Shown one piece after another: positions 18,493 through 27,794 of a DNA stretch of 64,000 bases (positions are counted from its first letter, which is position 1; the number at the start of each line of letters is the position of its first letter). Both the position numbers and the translations under genes were made by a program. Below the pieces are notes generated by a model. That model did not search any database, had not been told where the DNA came from, and saw nothing but the letters and a program-made list of their open reading frames with translations. Location: contig CANKYZ010000002.1 in assembly GCA_947488325.1 (NCBI GenBank), positions 124,001 through 188,000 of the forward strand, in the 5' to 3' direction. The stretch is from an uncultured Erythrobacter sp. GTDB lineage: Bacteria > Pseudomonadota > Alphaproteobacteria > Sphingomonadales > Sphingomonadaceae.

Positions 18493-19128
18493 CTATGTGT
18501 ACTTGCGATAGAGCCAAAATGCGGACCAAATAGCTGAGACAATTAACAAAATTATCATTGGATCTTGCGTTTGGACCCATCCGGCGCGGGCAGCCAACCA
18601 CCACGTTGGCGCGATAAAGAGATAGGCATGGGCAGCGACCATGGCACCGTCGCGATAAGCGGTGGCCTCATGTTCGTCGACGCTGCGCCACCATGCCCAT
18701 GTTCCAAAGGGGACCACAGTTAGCCAGATTGCAATTCCGACAATTGCCAGCGTGGGAGAAACTGGTTGGTTGGAAAGCAACTTGTCGGGTCCGCCGCCGC
18801 CGATGATGGCAAAGAAAATACCTAACGCCACTCCAAATGCAAGGCCGACGGAAATCCAATAACGTGCCTTTTTTGTGCTTTTGGCGATAGGTTCAACAGC
18901 TTGAACTCGCCATAGCTTTATCATGCTCAAAACAATGCCAGCCAGCAAAAAAAGGATGACCGGAATTATTACTATATCCACACCGAATATTTCTTTATTC
19001 TCAATAACTTCAGAAAGATAACCTGCCAAAATCCCAGTCATAAAGATCAAAATGAAGAAACCGATGATAGCGATCAAGCCGTTACGCAAAGTTAGACTAG
19101 CGCGTGAGTATGTTTTAGGTTCGGTCAT
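18493..19128 (-). CDS. Polytopic membrane protein of XRE cassette, unknown function
   Basis: 211 residues from ATG 19128, which has AGGAGA about 8 bases upstream; the frame extends to 19155 without support. About five or six hydrophobic segments are spread over the length (GLIAIIGFFILIFMTG near the N-terminus, AFGVALGIFFAIIGGG mid-way). It contains no recognised catalytic motif. It overlaps the small XRE gene by 14 bp and is the third gene of the cassette 19734-18493. I do not recognise the family. Confidence 0.7.
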   Translation of the reverse strand: MTEPKTYSRASLTLRNGLIAIIGFFILIFMTGILAGYLSEVIENKEIFGVDIVIIPVILFLLAGIVLSMIKLWRVQAVEPIAKSTKKARYWISVGLAFGVALGIFFAIIGGGGPDKLLSNQPVSPTLAIVGIAIWLTVVPFGTWAWWRSVDEHEATAYRDGAMVAAHAYLFIAPTWWLAARAGWVQTQDPMIILLIVSAIWSAFWLYRKYT

Positions 19129-19309
19129 CAAAAATCTCCTCAATGGGCATCCCAAACAGGCGCGATATCCGGAAAGTCAAAGGCAGGGATGGGTCGTGCT
19201 TGCCCGTCTCAATCGCGTTTACGGCTTGGCGTGAAACATCGAGATGGACAGCCAGATCAGCTTGGCTCCAATCGCGCTCAGCGCGCAGCACTTTCAGGCG
19301 GTTCTTCAT
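19115..19309 (-). CDS. Small XRE-family transcriptional regulator
   Basis: 64 residues, essentially only a Cro/CI-type HTH: MKNRLKVLRAERDWSQADLA followed by SRQAVNAIETGKHDPSL and ending IEEIFDD. This compact form is commonly paired with membrane-protein genes. It overlaps the upstream membrane-protein gene by 4 bp (ATGA) and the downstream one by 14 bp, so all three are one operon. The three TGAC/GTCA palindromes upstream of the operon are plausible binding sites (inference). Confidence 0.9.
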   Translation of the reverse strand: MKNRLKVLRAERDWSQADLAVHLDVSRQAVNAIETGKHDPSLPLTFRISRLFGMPIEEIFDDRT

Positions 19310-19734
19310 TCCGCGATGCCTTTGAAGCGATAGGTGAAATAGCCAATCGACCAGCTTCCAAGAAGCAACGCCAGAATTTGGCTAGAGCTGGGTTCGCCCA
19401 GCCAGCGCGAAAGAAGAAAATCGCTCGTCCACGCGAAAGTCACCACCAGCGTTGTCATGACGCTCACCACCGCACCGCTCGACAGTATCTGAAATGTGTA
19501 TTCCTCTGATTGGTTGCGATCCAATATGGCGATGCGAGTAAAGGTGAATCCCACAATCAACATCAGAATGCTAACACTGATGCCTGTCAGCCAAGGATTG
19601 GGGGCGTTGGCGAGAGTTTGAGTCGAGTCGAAAGAGTCGGCAATCACACCAATCATTCCGAAAGCCCCCATGAGGCCGAAATTTATGTCCGCGAGCCGCA
19701 TTTGGCTGTCGCGACTCATTTTGCTTAGAAACAT
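19306..19734 (-). CDS. Small membrane protein, first gene of XRE cassette
   Basis: 142 residues from ATG 19734, with AGGA 9 bases upstream. Four hydrophobic stretches (GLMGAFGMIGVIADSF, ISVSILMLIVGFTFTRIAIL, a segment around VVSVMTTLVVTFAW, and SQILALLLGSWSIGYFTYRF). No enzyme motif seen and family not recognised. It is followed by the overlapping XRE gene, an arrangement in which the regulator often controls its own membrane partner. Confidence 0.7.
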   Translation of the reverse strand: MFLSKMSRDSQMRLADINFGLMGAFGMIGVIADSFDSTQTLANAPNPWLTGISVSILMLIVGFTFTRIAILDRNQSEEYTFQILSSGAVVSVMTTLVVTFAWTSDFLLSRWLGEPSSSQILALLLGSWSIGYFTYRFKGIAE

Positions 19735-19757
19735 TAGGTTCGTCCTGTCAAACTAGT

Positions 19758-19833
19758 CTGACGATATGTCAGGCTATCTTTACTTTATGTCGCGATTTAT
19801 TGACTATGTCAAGTGGACCTGACGTTTAGTCGG
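19758..19833. promoter_or_regulatory. Promoter with three TGAC/GTCA palindromes upstream of the XRE cassette
   Basis: Three dyads share TGAC/GTCA half-sites: CTGAC-GATAT-GTCAG at 19758-19772 (perfect), TTGAC-TAT-GTCAA at 19800-19812 (perfect, 3-base spacer) and CTGAC-GTTTA-GTCGG at 19819-19833 (one mismatch). On the minus strand, TTGACA at 19812-19807 and CATAAA at 19789-19784 form a -35/-10 pair with 17-bp spacing. One dyad therefore covers the -35, one lies just after the start site and one lies upstream. This fits repression by the XRE protein. glyQ starts 76 bp to the right. Confidence 0.6.
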
Positions 19834-19908
19834 GAATGCGTGACTTTGATGGTGGATTGTGTTGGTGATGCTGCGCTGCGGCATTGACGCTGAAAGGGGC
19901 ATACGCCA

Positions 19909-20838
19909 TTGCGCACGCCCATGACTGTCGACCTGCCCGAACGCGATCCCACCCGGTCCTTCCAGGACATGATCCTGACGCTGCACGATTTCTGGGCCGC
20001 GAACGGATGCGTGATCCTGCAACCCTATGATATGCGGATGGGAGCAGGCACATTTCACACCGCGACAACCCTGCGCGCACTTGGCCCTGAACCGTGGAAT
20101 GCCGCCTTTGTTCAGCCATGCCGCAGACCGACCGATGGACGTTACGGCGAAAACCCCAATCGGCTCCAACATTATTACCAATATCAGGTCATTCTGAAAC
20201 CATCGCCCAGCGACATTCAGGAACTCTACCTGAAAAGCCTCGCCGCGATTGGGATCGACCCGCTTAAACACGACATCCGCTTTGTGGAGGATGATTGGGA
20301 ATCGCCGACATTGGGCGCTTGGGGATTGGGCTGGGAGGTCTGGTGCGACGGGATGGAAGTCACTCAGTTCACATATTTCCAACAGATGGGCGGCTTTGAC
20401 TGCAAGCCGGTCGCGGGGGAACTTACCTACGGGCTCGAACGGCTCGCCATGTATATTCAGGGCGTCGATAGCGTTTACGATCTGTCGTTCAATCAGCACG
20501 GCGTTTCTTACGGCGATGTGTTCCTTGAAAATGAAAAGCAGATGTCAAAGTGGAATTTTGAGGTCGCCGACACAGACGCACTGTTCGACCTGTTCACCAA
20601 GGCTGAGACGGAATGCCGCAACGCGCTGAACAATGATGTGCCCATCGCTGCTTACGAACAAGCGGTCGAGGCGAGCCACATTTTCAACCTGCTGCAAGCG
20701 CGCGGCGTCATCAGCGTACAGGAACGCGCCAGCTATATGGGCCGGGTGCGCGATCTGGCGCGCGGGTCTTGTGAGAAATACGCCGAGTTAAAGGCACCCG
20801 AATGGGCCGAGAAATACCCGGAATGGAGCCTCATCTAA
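19909..20838 (+). CDS. glyQ: Glycine-tRNA ligase alpha subunit
   Basis: 309 residues from TTG 19909, which has GAAAGGGG about 9 bases upstream; ATG 19921 is the alternative and would lose four residues. Class II synthetase signatures: [19 protein letters not shown], then [20 protein letters not shown], the [16 protein letters not shown] motif and the [14 protein letters not shown] motif 3 region. The alpha subunit holds the catalytic site of the (alpha-beta)2 enzyme. It overlaps glyS (TAATG), so the subunits are made together. Confidence 0.96.
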   Translation: MRTPMTVDLPERDPTRSFQDMILTLHDFWAANGCVILQPYDMRMGAGTFHTATTLRALGPEPWNAAFVQPCRRPTDGRYGENPNRLQHYYQYQVILKPSPSDIQELYLKSLAAIGIDPLKHDIRFVEDDWESPTLGAWGLGWEVWCDGMEVTQFTYFQQMGGFDCKPVAGELTYGLERLAMYIQGVDSVYDLSFNQHGVSYGDVFLENEKQMSKWNFEVADTDALFDLFTKAETECRNALNNDVPIAAYEQAVEASHIFNLLQARGVISVQERASYMGRVRDLARGSCEKYAELKAPEWAEKYPEWSLI

Positions 20839-23039
20839 TGGCCGATTTCCTCCTAGAACTTCGCTGCGAAGAAATCCCCGCCCGTATGCAAAAGGGCGCC
20901 CGCGCTGAGCTGCAAAAGCTGTTTAAGCGCGAGATGGACGGCGCTGGTGTCACAACTGGCGACCTAACCATCTGGTCCACCCCGCGCAGGCTTGCGCTGA
21001 TCGCTCGCGGTCTGCCGACTGCGACTGAGGCTGTGCGCGATGAGGCCAAGGGGCCTCCTGTCGCCGCGCCGGATCAGGCTGTGGACGGGTTCTGCCGCAA
21101 GAACGGAGTGTCGCGTGACCAGTTGGAAGTGCGCGAGGTGAAGGGGCGTGAGACCTACTTTGCGGTGATTGAGAAGCCGGGGCAGGCGGTTGCTGATCTG
21201 CTGGCTGCTGCAATACCCTCGATCATCCGCGATTTTAGCTGGCCCAAAAGCATGCGTTGGGGCGAAACCTCTGTCAGTAGCGAAAGCGTCAAATGGGTGC
21301 GGCCAATGTCCGGCATCATTGCGCTGCTTGATGGTGAAGTGGTGGAGTGCGTCACGGAAGACCTGACCAGCGGACGCGTGACCAAAGGCCACCGTTTCCA
21401 TTCCGAAGGCGAGATAGAGATCGCCAGCGCGGATGATTACGTCGCGAAATTGCGCGATGCGTTTGTGATTGTCGATCAGCAAGAACGCGCCACTATCATC
21501 CGCGATGGCGCGCGCGATGCGGCGAAGGCTGCGGGACTTACCGTGGTTGAGGATGAAGGTCTGGTTGTCGAAAATGCAGGCCTGACCGAATGGCCAGTGC
21601 CGCTGCTTGGCCGGTTCGAAGACGATTTCCTAGATGTGCCGCCAGAGACGATCCAGCTCACCGCGCGCGTGAATCAAAAGTACTTCGTGTGCGAGGGACC
21701 AGATGGCAAACTCGCGAATGCCTTTATTTGCACCGCGAACATCGCGGCGGACGATCCGGCAGTGGTGGTGGACGGCAACCGCAAGGTTCTCGCCGCACGG
21801 CTCGCTGATGCGCGGTTCTTCTGGGAACTGGACCAGAAGAAAACGCTGGCCGAGCACGCCAAAGGGCTGGAGCGGATTACGTTCCATGAGAAGCTGGGCA
21901 CGGTCGCCGATAAGGTAGAGCGGGTGGCGAAGCTGGCGCGGTGGCTGTGCGAGCAAAGAATCGTCGCAGGCGATCCAGACTTGGCAGAACAAGCTGCGCG
22001 TCTGTGCAAGGCTGATTTGGTCACCGAAATGGTCGGCGAATTTCCTGAACTGCAAGGCCTGATGGGCGGATATTACGCCGCGAAAGAAGGCCTGCCGGCC
22101 GAGGTGTCGGACGCGATCCGGGATCATTATAAGCCTGTTGGGCAGGGCGATGATGTGCCCATTGCTCCGGTTACGGTGGCTGTGAGTTTGGCGGATAAGC
22201 TGGATACGTTGGCGGCCTTTTTTGCGATAGATGAGAAGCCTACAGGATCGAAAGATCCTTTCGCACTTCGGCGTGCGAGCATTGGTGTATTGCGGCTGCT
22301 CGAAGAAAACTCGCTTAGACTGAAAATGCACTTGTTGTTTGAACGACAGTTCAACGACTTGCTTGATCATTTTCAACAAAGTGAAGAAACAATCATTCGC
22401 AGAGACGTGGTTGATGAGCTCGATGAAGTTGGCGCTCTCAATCCGTCGAAATCCACGAGTTTTGATGTAGCTGAAATCCGACATGAAGTCGAAGCTCCGA
22501 TTGACACCGGTTATGTCTTTGAGCTCCTCGACTTTTTCGCAGACCGCCTGAAAGTCCAACAGCGCGAAGCAGGCGTCCGCCACGACCTAATCGACGCAGT
22601 GTTCGCACTTGGCGGTGAGGACGATCTCGTCCGTCTTCTGGCCCGCGTGAAAGCTCTCCAAGCCTTCATCGAAACCGACAACGGCACCAACCTCCACGCT
22701 GGCTACAAGCGCGCGGCTAACATTCTCAAGAAAGAGAAGTGGGAAGCACCAGACAACCTCGATGGTAAATCGGTTTCCTACTCGCCCGAAACCAGCGAAA
22801 AGGCCTTGGTAGAGGCATTGAATGACGCTGCGCCGACTGCCGCGAAAGCGGTTGAAGAAGAGCGTTTCGAAGATGCCATGGCGGCGCTTGCGACTTTGCG
22901 CGCGCCCATCGATGCTTTTTTTGAGGACGTGACGGTCAATGACGATGATCCAGCCAAGCGCGAAGCCCGCCTTAATCTCCTTGCCCGGTTTACAAATGCC
23001 GTCGGCAATGTTGCCGATTTCAGCCGGATTGAGGGCTGA
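20838..23039 (+). CDS. glyS: Glycine-tRNA ligase beta subunit
   Basis: 733 residues from ATG 20838 ([17 protein letters not shown]), the universal GlyS opening, inside the glyQ stop. Recognisable blocks are TPRRLALIARGLP, KSMRWGET, EWPVPLLGRFEDDFLDVP and, in the HD-like region, PFALRRASIGVLR. The beta subunit binds tRNA. Within about residues 480-580 the DNA becomes visibly more AT-rich and codon choice changes, matching the variable helical region between the HD-like and anticodon-binding parts. It may have been exchanged by recombination. Confidence 0.95.
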   Translation: MADFLLELRCEEIPARMQKGARAELQKLFKREMDGAGVTTGDLTIWSTPRRLALIARGLPTATEAVRDEAKGPPVAAPDQAVDGFCRKNGVSRDQLEVREVKGRETYFAVIEKPGQAVADLLAAAIPSIIRDFSWPKSMRWGETSVSSESVKWVRPMSGIIALLDGEVVECVTEDLTSGRVTKGHRFHSEGEIEIASADDYVAKLRDAFVIVDQQERATIIRDGARDAAKAAGLTVVEDEGLVVENAGLTEWPVPLLGRFEDDFLDVPPETIQLTARVNQKYFVCEGPDGKLANAFICTANIAADDPAVVVDGNRKVLAARLADARFFWELDQKKTLAEHAKGLERITFHEKLGTVADKVERVAKLARWLCEQRIVAGDPDLAEQAARLCKADLVTEMVGEFPELQGLMGGYYAAKEGLPAEVSDAIRDHYKPVGQGDDVPIAPVTVAVSLADKLDTLAAFFAIDEKPTGSKDPFALRRASIGVLRLLEENSLRLKMHLLFERQFNDLLDHFQQSEETIIRRDVVDELDEVGALNPSKSTSFDVAEIRHEVEAPIDTGYVFELLDFFADRLKVQQREAGVRHDLIDAVFALGGEDDLVRLLARVKALQAFIETDNGTNLHAGYKRAANILKKEKWEAPDNLDGKSVSYSPETSEKALVEALNDAAPTAAKAVEEERFEDAMAALATLRAPIDAFFEDVTVNDDDPAKREARLNLLARFTNAVGNVADFSRIEG

Positions 23040-23052
23040 CAGTCTCGTTCAT

Positions 23053-23099
23053 ATGGACCGCCACTTTTCATCGCTAGGACAGTGTAACATGCGGTCCAT
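23053..23099. repeat. Inverted repeat between glyS and ppdK
   Basis: ATGGACCGC at 23053-23061 and GCGGTCCAT at 23091-23099 are perfect reverse complements with a 29-base loop. It begins 14 bp after the glyS stop. No T-run follows, so it may be a factor-dependent or weak terminator or an mRNA end structure. Confidence 0.4.
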
Positions 23100-23159
23100 G
23101 TCTCAACATCTCATGTCTCCCGATCTACAACGTATCATCCCCTCAAAAGGCCCCTCCCA

Positions 23160-25826
23160 ATGAGCAATACGGTCTACACCTTCGGCGGAAACGCGCCCCA
23201 CACTGACCCGCGCCAGAAAGACAAGACTGTCACTGGCGGCAAGGGCGCGAACCTGGCGGAAATGGCGAGCATCGGATTGCCGGTCCCTCCCGGCTTCACG
23301 ATCACGACCGAGGAAAGCGTGCGATACCTGCATGAGGGCGAGGCGTTCCGTGATGAGCTGCGCGCTGACGTTGCGACCGCGCTGACCCACATTGAGGCCA
23401 CCGTTGGAAAGCGGTTGGGCGATGCGGCTGACCCTCTGCTCGTGTCGGTCCGCTCCGGCGCGCGTGTGTCGATGCCGGGCATGATGGACACGGTGCTCAA
23501 CCTCGGCCTGAACGACGCGACAGTCGAAGGGCTAGCCAAGACGAGTGGAGATGAGCGCTTCGCATGGGACAGCTACCGCCGGTTCATCCAGATGTACTCG
23601 GACGTGGTGTTGGGTCTGGATCACGGGTTGTTCGAAGAAGCGCTGGAGATCGTCAAGGAAGACAACGGCTTCTACGCCGACACAGAGCTGTCCGCCGATG
23701 ACTGGCGCGGGATCGTGGAGGAGTTCAAAGCTCTGGTGCAGCAGGAATGGGGCAAGCCGTTCCCGCAGGACGTAACCAAGCAGCTATGGGGCGCAATCGG
23801 GGCCGTGTTCGACAGCTGGGATAGCGACCGAGCCAAGGTGTACCGGCGGTTGAACGACATCCCGGGTGACTGGGGAACTGCCGTCAGCGTACAGGCGATG
23901 GTGTTTGGCAATATGGGTGAGACGAGCGCAACCGGCGTCGCCTTCACTCGGAATCCGGCAACCGGCGAGCGCGCTTATTATGGTGAGTACCTGATCAACG
24001 CTCAAGGTGAGGACGTCGTCGCCGGCATCCGCACGCCGCAATATCTGACAAAGGCTGCCCGCGATGCAGCGGGCGCAAAGCCGCTCTCCATGGAAGAGAC
24101 GATGCCCGATGCCTATCGTGAGCTGGCGCGCGTGTTCGACCTGTTGGAGGCGCATTACCGCGACATGCAGGACATCGAGTTCACCGTGGAGCGCGGCAAA
24201 CTGTGGATGCTGCAAACCCGGTCAGGCAAGCGCACGGCGAAGGCCGCGCTCAAGATGGCAGTGGACATGGTCGGTGAAGGGCTGATCAACAAGCGTGAGG
24301 CTGTGCTACGGATCGATCCGATGGCTTTGGACCAGTTGCTGCACCCGACGCTTGACCCCAATGCAACGCGCAATGTGCTCACCACTGGCCTGCCCGCATC
24401 GCCGGGTGCGGCTGCGGGCAAGATCGTGCTTGATGCGGACACCGCAGAGCAATGGGCAGGGCGGGGCGACAAGGTCGTGCTGGTGAGGGTTGAGACCAGC
24501 CCAGAGGACATCCATGGTATGCATGCCGCACAAGGTATCCTGACAGCGCGCGGCGGCATGACGTCGCACGCAGCCGTGGTTGCTCGGGGAATGGGCCGTC
24601 CATGCGTGTCCGGCGCGAATGGCGTGTCGATTGACCGCGATGCTCGGACGCTGCGGATTGGCGATAAGGAGTTGAAAGAAGGCGATGAAATCACGCTCGA
24701 CGGCGCGAAGGGTGAGGTGATGCTTGGCATCGTACCCACCGTTGAGCCGGAGCTTGTCGGTGACTTTGGTACTCTGATGGTATGGGCCGATGAGCTCCGC
24801 CGGATGCGTGTGCGCACCAATGCGGAGACGCCTGCGGATTGCAAAATGGCGCGTCAGTTTGGCGCCGAAGGTATCGGCCTGTGCCGGACAGAGCACATGT
24901 TCTTCGATTCTGCCCGTATCAGTTGGGTGCGCCAGATGATCCTGGCCGAAGACGAAGCTGGACGGCGCAAGGCGCTGGAGCAATTGCTGCCTGAACAGCG
25001 CGCAGACTTCACTGCTATCTTCGAAGTGATGACCGGGCTGCCGTGCACAATCCGGTTGCTCGATCCGCCTCTGCATGAGTTCTTGCCTACGCGTGAGGCG
25101 GACTTCGCTGATTTGGCAGATGCGACTGGACTTGGGGTTGACCACCTAAGACGCCGCGCGGATGAACTGCATGAGTTCAATCCTATGCTTGGCCATCGCG
25201 GTTGCCGACTTGGGATCACCTATCCTGAAATCTACGAAATGCAAGCCCGCGCTATCTTCGAAGCTGTGTGCGATGTGCAGGTCCAATCAGGCGAGGTTCC
25301 GCTGCCAGAGATCATGGTCCCCTTGGTTGCGACGCGCCGCGAATTGGCGATCTTGCGAGCCTTGATCGAACGGGTTGCTGAAGAGGTCTTCGCTGAGAAA
25401 GGGGCACGGATCGAGTACCTGATTGGTACGATGATCGAGCTACCGCGCGCTGCCCTGATGGCGGGCGAGATTGCACACGAAGGTGCGTTCTTCAGCTTTG
25501 GCACCAATGACCTGACGCAGACGACGTTGGGCGTGTCGCGCGACGATTCCGCGCGGTTCCTTGCGCCTTATGTGGATAAGGGCATCTTCCCGCGTGATCC
25601 GTTCGTTAGCCTCGACATCGACGGAGTTGGTCAATTGGTTGAACTGGCCGCAGAGCGGGGCAGGGCAACGCGGCCTGAAATCAAGCTTGGCATTTGCGGG
25701 GAGCATGGCGGTGATCCGGCCAGCATCACCTTCTGTGAAGAGGTAGGCTTGGACTATGTCAGCGCATCCCCATACCGCGTGCCAATCGCACGGCTCGCAG
25801 CGGCGCAAGCAGCGATTAGAGGCTAG
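23160..25826 (+). CDS. ppdK: Pyruvate, phosphate dikinase
   Basis: 888 residues, the usual length. The N-terminal nucleotide-binding part has GGKGANLAEMASIGLPVPPG and SVRSGARVSMPGMMDTVLNL. The central phosphohistidine domain has GGMTSHAAVVARGMG near residue 465 with the swivelling His. The C-terminal PEP/pyruvate barrel has GIGLCRTEHMFF, GTNDLTQTTLG and the catalytic Cys in GICGEHGGDP. It interconverts pyruvate + ATP + Pi with PEP + AMP + PPi, supporting gluconeogenesis in sphingomonads. Its end overlaps the convergent methyltransferase gene by 4 bp. Confidence 0.96.
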   Translation: MSNTVYTFGGNAPHTDPRQKDKTVTGGKGANLAEMASIGLPVPPGFTITTEESVRYLHEGEAFRDELRADVATALTHIEATVGKRLGDAADPLLVSVRSGARVSMPGMMDTVLNLGLNDATVEGLAKTSGDERFAWDSYRRFIQMYSDVVLGLDHGLFEEALEIVKEDNGFYADTELSADDWRGIVEEFKALVQQEWGKPFPQDVTKQLWGAIGAVFDSWDSDRAKVYRRLNDIPGDWGTAVSVQAMVFGNMGETSATGVAFTRNPATGERAYYGEYLINAQGEDVVAGIRTPQYLTKAARDAAGAKPLSMEETMPDAYRELARVFDLLEAHYRDMQDIEFTVERGKLWMLQTRSGKRTAKAALKMAVDMVGEGLINKREAVLRIDPMALDQLLHPTLDPNATRNVLTTGLPASPGAAAGKIVLDADTAEQWAGRGDKVVLVRVETSPEDIHGMHAAQGILTARGGMTSHAAVVARGMGRPCVSGANGVSIDRDARTLRIGDKELKEGDEITLDGAKGEVMLGIVPTVEPELVGDFGTLMVWADELRRMRVRTNAETPADCKMARQFGAEGIGLCRTEHMFFDSARISWVRQMILAEDEAGRRKALEQLLPEQRADFTAIFEVMTGLPCTIRLLDPPLHEFLPTREADFADLADATGLGVDHLRRRADELHEFNPMLGHRGCRLGITYPEIYEMQARAIFEAVCDVQVQSGEVPLPEIMVPLVATRRELAILRALIERVAEEVFAEKGARIEYLIGTMIELPRAALMAGEIAHEGAFFSFGTNDLTQTTLGVSRDDSARFLAPYVDKGIFPRDPFVSLDIDGVGQLVELAAERGRATRPEIKLGICGEHGGDPASITFCEEVGLDYVSASPYRVPIARLAAAQAAIRG

Positions 25827-26578
25827 CGCCAGCCAGTTAGAACGAGAATTTCGAAAGTCTCTGTGACTTTGCCATCATCCTCACGTAGTTGATCGAAAGC
25901 GGCGCGTGCGCGTTCCAATGATGTGAGGGTCAGTGGGGGAGCGGGACTGGCAAGAGAGCTGGTAAGGCCGTGATCGCGCAAATCGTTGACCAGTCGTTCG
26001 AGCGATGAGAAACGGACCTTGATGGGGTAGGTGTCGACCACTTGCCGAGCAAAACCAGCGCGTTCGAGCAATGCACTTCCCGCTCGGCTATCGACTTGCG
26101 GGTGGATACGCGCAGCCGGCCGATCGTCATCAGCAGCTAGCGTAATCTGGCGGAGCGTTGGCAAGCTGCCTGCTCCCGGAAAGCTGGCGATTAACAACCC
26201 TCCTGATTTAAGTTCATTACGAGCCCGGATCAACGCACCTGGCAGATCGTTGACCATGCCAAGACCAAGCAGATACCCGATAAAATCGAATTCCCCGAGA
26301 GGGCCAATGCCCTCCTCATCAAACTCGCCCAGCAGGCCGGTTTCTGCTGTGGTGCCCTTGCTCAGGAAGTGTGCGGACAGTCCACCGCTCGCATCTCCAA
26401 CAACTCGCGCAGAGCCTGGTTCAAACCGCATAAATTCAAGCCGCTCGATGACATCATCTGCAATTGTGTCTGAAAGGTATGTTGCACCGCCATTCAATCT
26501 TTGCCGCGCGCGCGCGCGGGTCCACTTGGCGGAAGCTCTTTGGCGCTCAAAGATATGGGGGACGCGATTTTTAGTCAT
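25823..26578 (-). CDS. SAM-dependent methyltransferase, BioC/NDUFAF5-like
   Basis: 251 residues from ATG 26578 (MTKNRVPHIFERQRASAKWT); the open frame to 26629 is not supported. Class I methyltransferase fold: a motif I-like segment RVVGDASGGLSAHFL near residue 57 and a motif resembling DFIGYLLGLGMVNDLPGAL, followed by GGLLIASFPGAGSL. The opening IFERQRASAKWTRA is typical of alphaproteobacterial relatives of BioC and the complex I assembly factor NDUFAF5. Substrate not determined. Divergent from comF. Confidence 0.8.
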   Translation of the reverse strand: MTKNRVPHIFERQRASAKWTRARARQRLNGGATYLSDTIADDVIERLEFMRFEPGSARVVGDASGGLSAHFLSKGTTAETGLLGEFDEEGIGPLGEFDFIGYLLGLGMVNDLPGALIRARNELKSGGLLIASFPGAGSLPTLRQITLAADDDRPAARIHPQVDSRAGSALLERAGFARQVVDTYPIKVRFSSLERLVNDLRDHGLTSSLASPAPPLTLTSLERARAAFDQLREDDGKVTETFEILVLTGWR

Positions 26579-26634
26579 CGCTGAGGCCACTGCCGCGCTT
26601 GCACCAATCGTGCAAGAGGTCCAGAGCATGCCAC

Positions 26635-27405
26635 ATGGGGTGGGGGTCGCAACTTGCCGAAGGTCTGAGGCCGATCATTGATCTGGTCTATCCCCCGCGT
26701 TGCCCGGTTTGCGGCGATGCAATCGCAGCGCAGGGCGGGCTATGCGCGGAATGTTGGGCTGACCTTGAAGTACCCGGCGAACCTGCTTGTTCATCATGCC
26801 AGCGGCCGATGGATACCACCGTAACAATCAAATCGAATCAGTGCTTTGCCTGTTTGAGCGATCCCCCGCGACATTCTGGAATTATCGCTGCAACGATCTA
26901 CAACGATGCCTCTCGCAAGTTGATACTGACTTACAAACATGGCGGGAAAATCGCACTTGCACCGCTGCTTGGGCGATTGCTTTCCGCCCGAATGCCGCCA
27001 CTTGAGGACGAATTCCCGCTCCTCATTCCTGTTCCTCTGCATCGCTGGCGAATTTGGCGTCGCGGTTTCAACCAGGCTGCGATGCTAGCGCAAGAACTCG
27101 CGGCGTTGGGGAAGGGGACTTTGTTGGTTGATGCATTGGTCCGGCACAAGCCTACACCCAGCCTAGGTGGGCTAGGGCGAGAGGAGCGTGAGCAAGCTTT
27201 ATCTGGAGCTATCAAAGTTAGAGGCAGCGCCGTCAAAACTATCTCAGGACGGGATGTCGTTTTGGTCGATGATGTCCTGACTAGCGGCGCAACAAGTGAT
27301 GCTTGCGTTGACGCCTTGCTTAATTCAGGGGCCAGTTCCGTTCAGGTGGCATGCTTTGCACGGGTCATTGATGGCCGGGAATGGACGGCAATCGTATCGA
27401 CTTGA
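26635..27405 (+). CDS. comF: ComF family protein / phosphoribosyltransferase
   Basis: 256 residues from ATG 26635; an upstream TTG at 26599 keeps the frame open. An N-terminal zinc ribbon is built from CPVCGDAI, CAECW, CSSCQRPM and CFAC pairs (about residues 22-80). The phosphoribosyltransferase domain ends with the PRPP loop VVLVDDVLTSGATSDACVDAL. The RRGFNQAAMLAQELA motif is typical of ComF. Family members support DNA uptake or purine salvage; the role here is uncertain. It is divergent from the methyltransferase gene. Confidence 0.88.
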   Translation: MGWGSQLAEGLRPIIDLVYPPRCPVCGDAIAAQGGLCAECWADLEVPGEPACSSCQRPMDTTVTIKSNQCFACLSDPPRHSGIIAATIYNDASRKLILTYKHGGKIALAPLLGRLLSARMPPLEDEFPLLIPVPLHRWRIWRRGFNQAAMLAQELAALGKGTLLVDALVRHKPTPSLGGLGREEREQALSGAIKVRGSAVKTISGRDVVLVDDVLTSGATSDACVDALLNSGASSVQVACFARVIDGREWTAIVST

Positions 27406-27794
27406 ACGTTGAAAAACGAAACGCCCGAAGCCATTATAGCTCCGGGCGCCACGTGACGAATTGGTTTGGAACCGCTCTTAAAGAGCTCAAATGGCGACCC
27501 CCTAACTTCGCCATCAGGATCCGATCCCTTATCGTTCTATTGACCACTCCAACACCCCGCTGTTGGCTCTGATCAATCACCCCCTGAACCTAGCATCGTT
27601 TGAGATACCTTTGTCTGGTGGAGGAGTGCTTTCACACTCTACTGAAAGCGTTCTTCCATTCATCTTACCGATGGTGAAGTGTAAACGCGCAAATACGGAG
27701 ATTTTGAATCCTCACTGTTGTTATCATGCAACAAACTGTCGCATAAGAAGAACCGTTGGCCGTTTGAACGCATCGGCCTTCGACAATTAGGAGA
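27406..27794. other. Intergenic region comF-hisI with two hairpins
   Basis: 389 bp without a credible gene. A hairpin at 27422-27448 (CGCCCG with CGGGCG, inner pairs after one mismatch) could end comF transcription, though no T-run follows. A second perfect stem, GCTTTCA/TGAAAGC, lies at 27628-27649 and is followed by a pyrimidine-rich stretch. The forward frame at 27563-27790 has Cys/His-rich, non-protein-like composition and no ribosome-binding site, so it is not called. Confidence 0.5.

Noticed and set aside
21630..22583. 317-codon minus-strand frame opposite glyS
   Set aside because: Shadow of glyS: the plus-strand protein is conserved through the whole stretch.
27563..27790. 75-codon forward frame before hisI
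   Set aside because: Composition is not protein-like, no ribosome-binding site, and it sits in a gap with hairpins.
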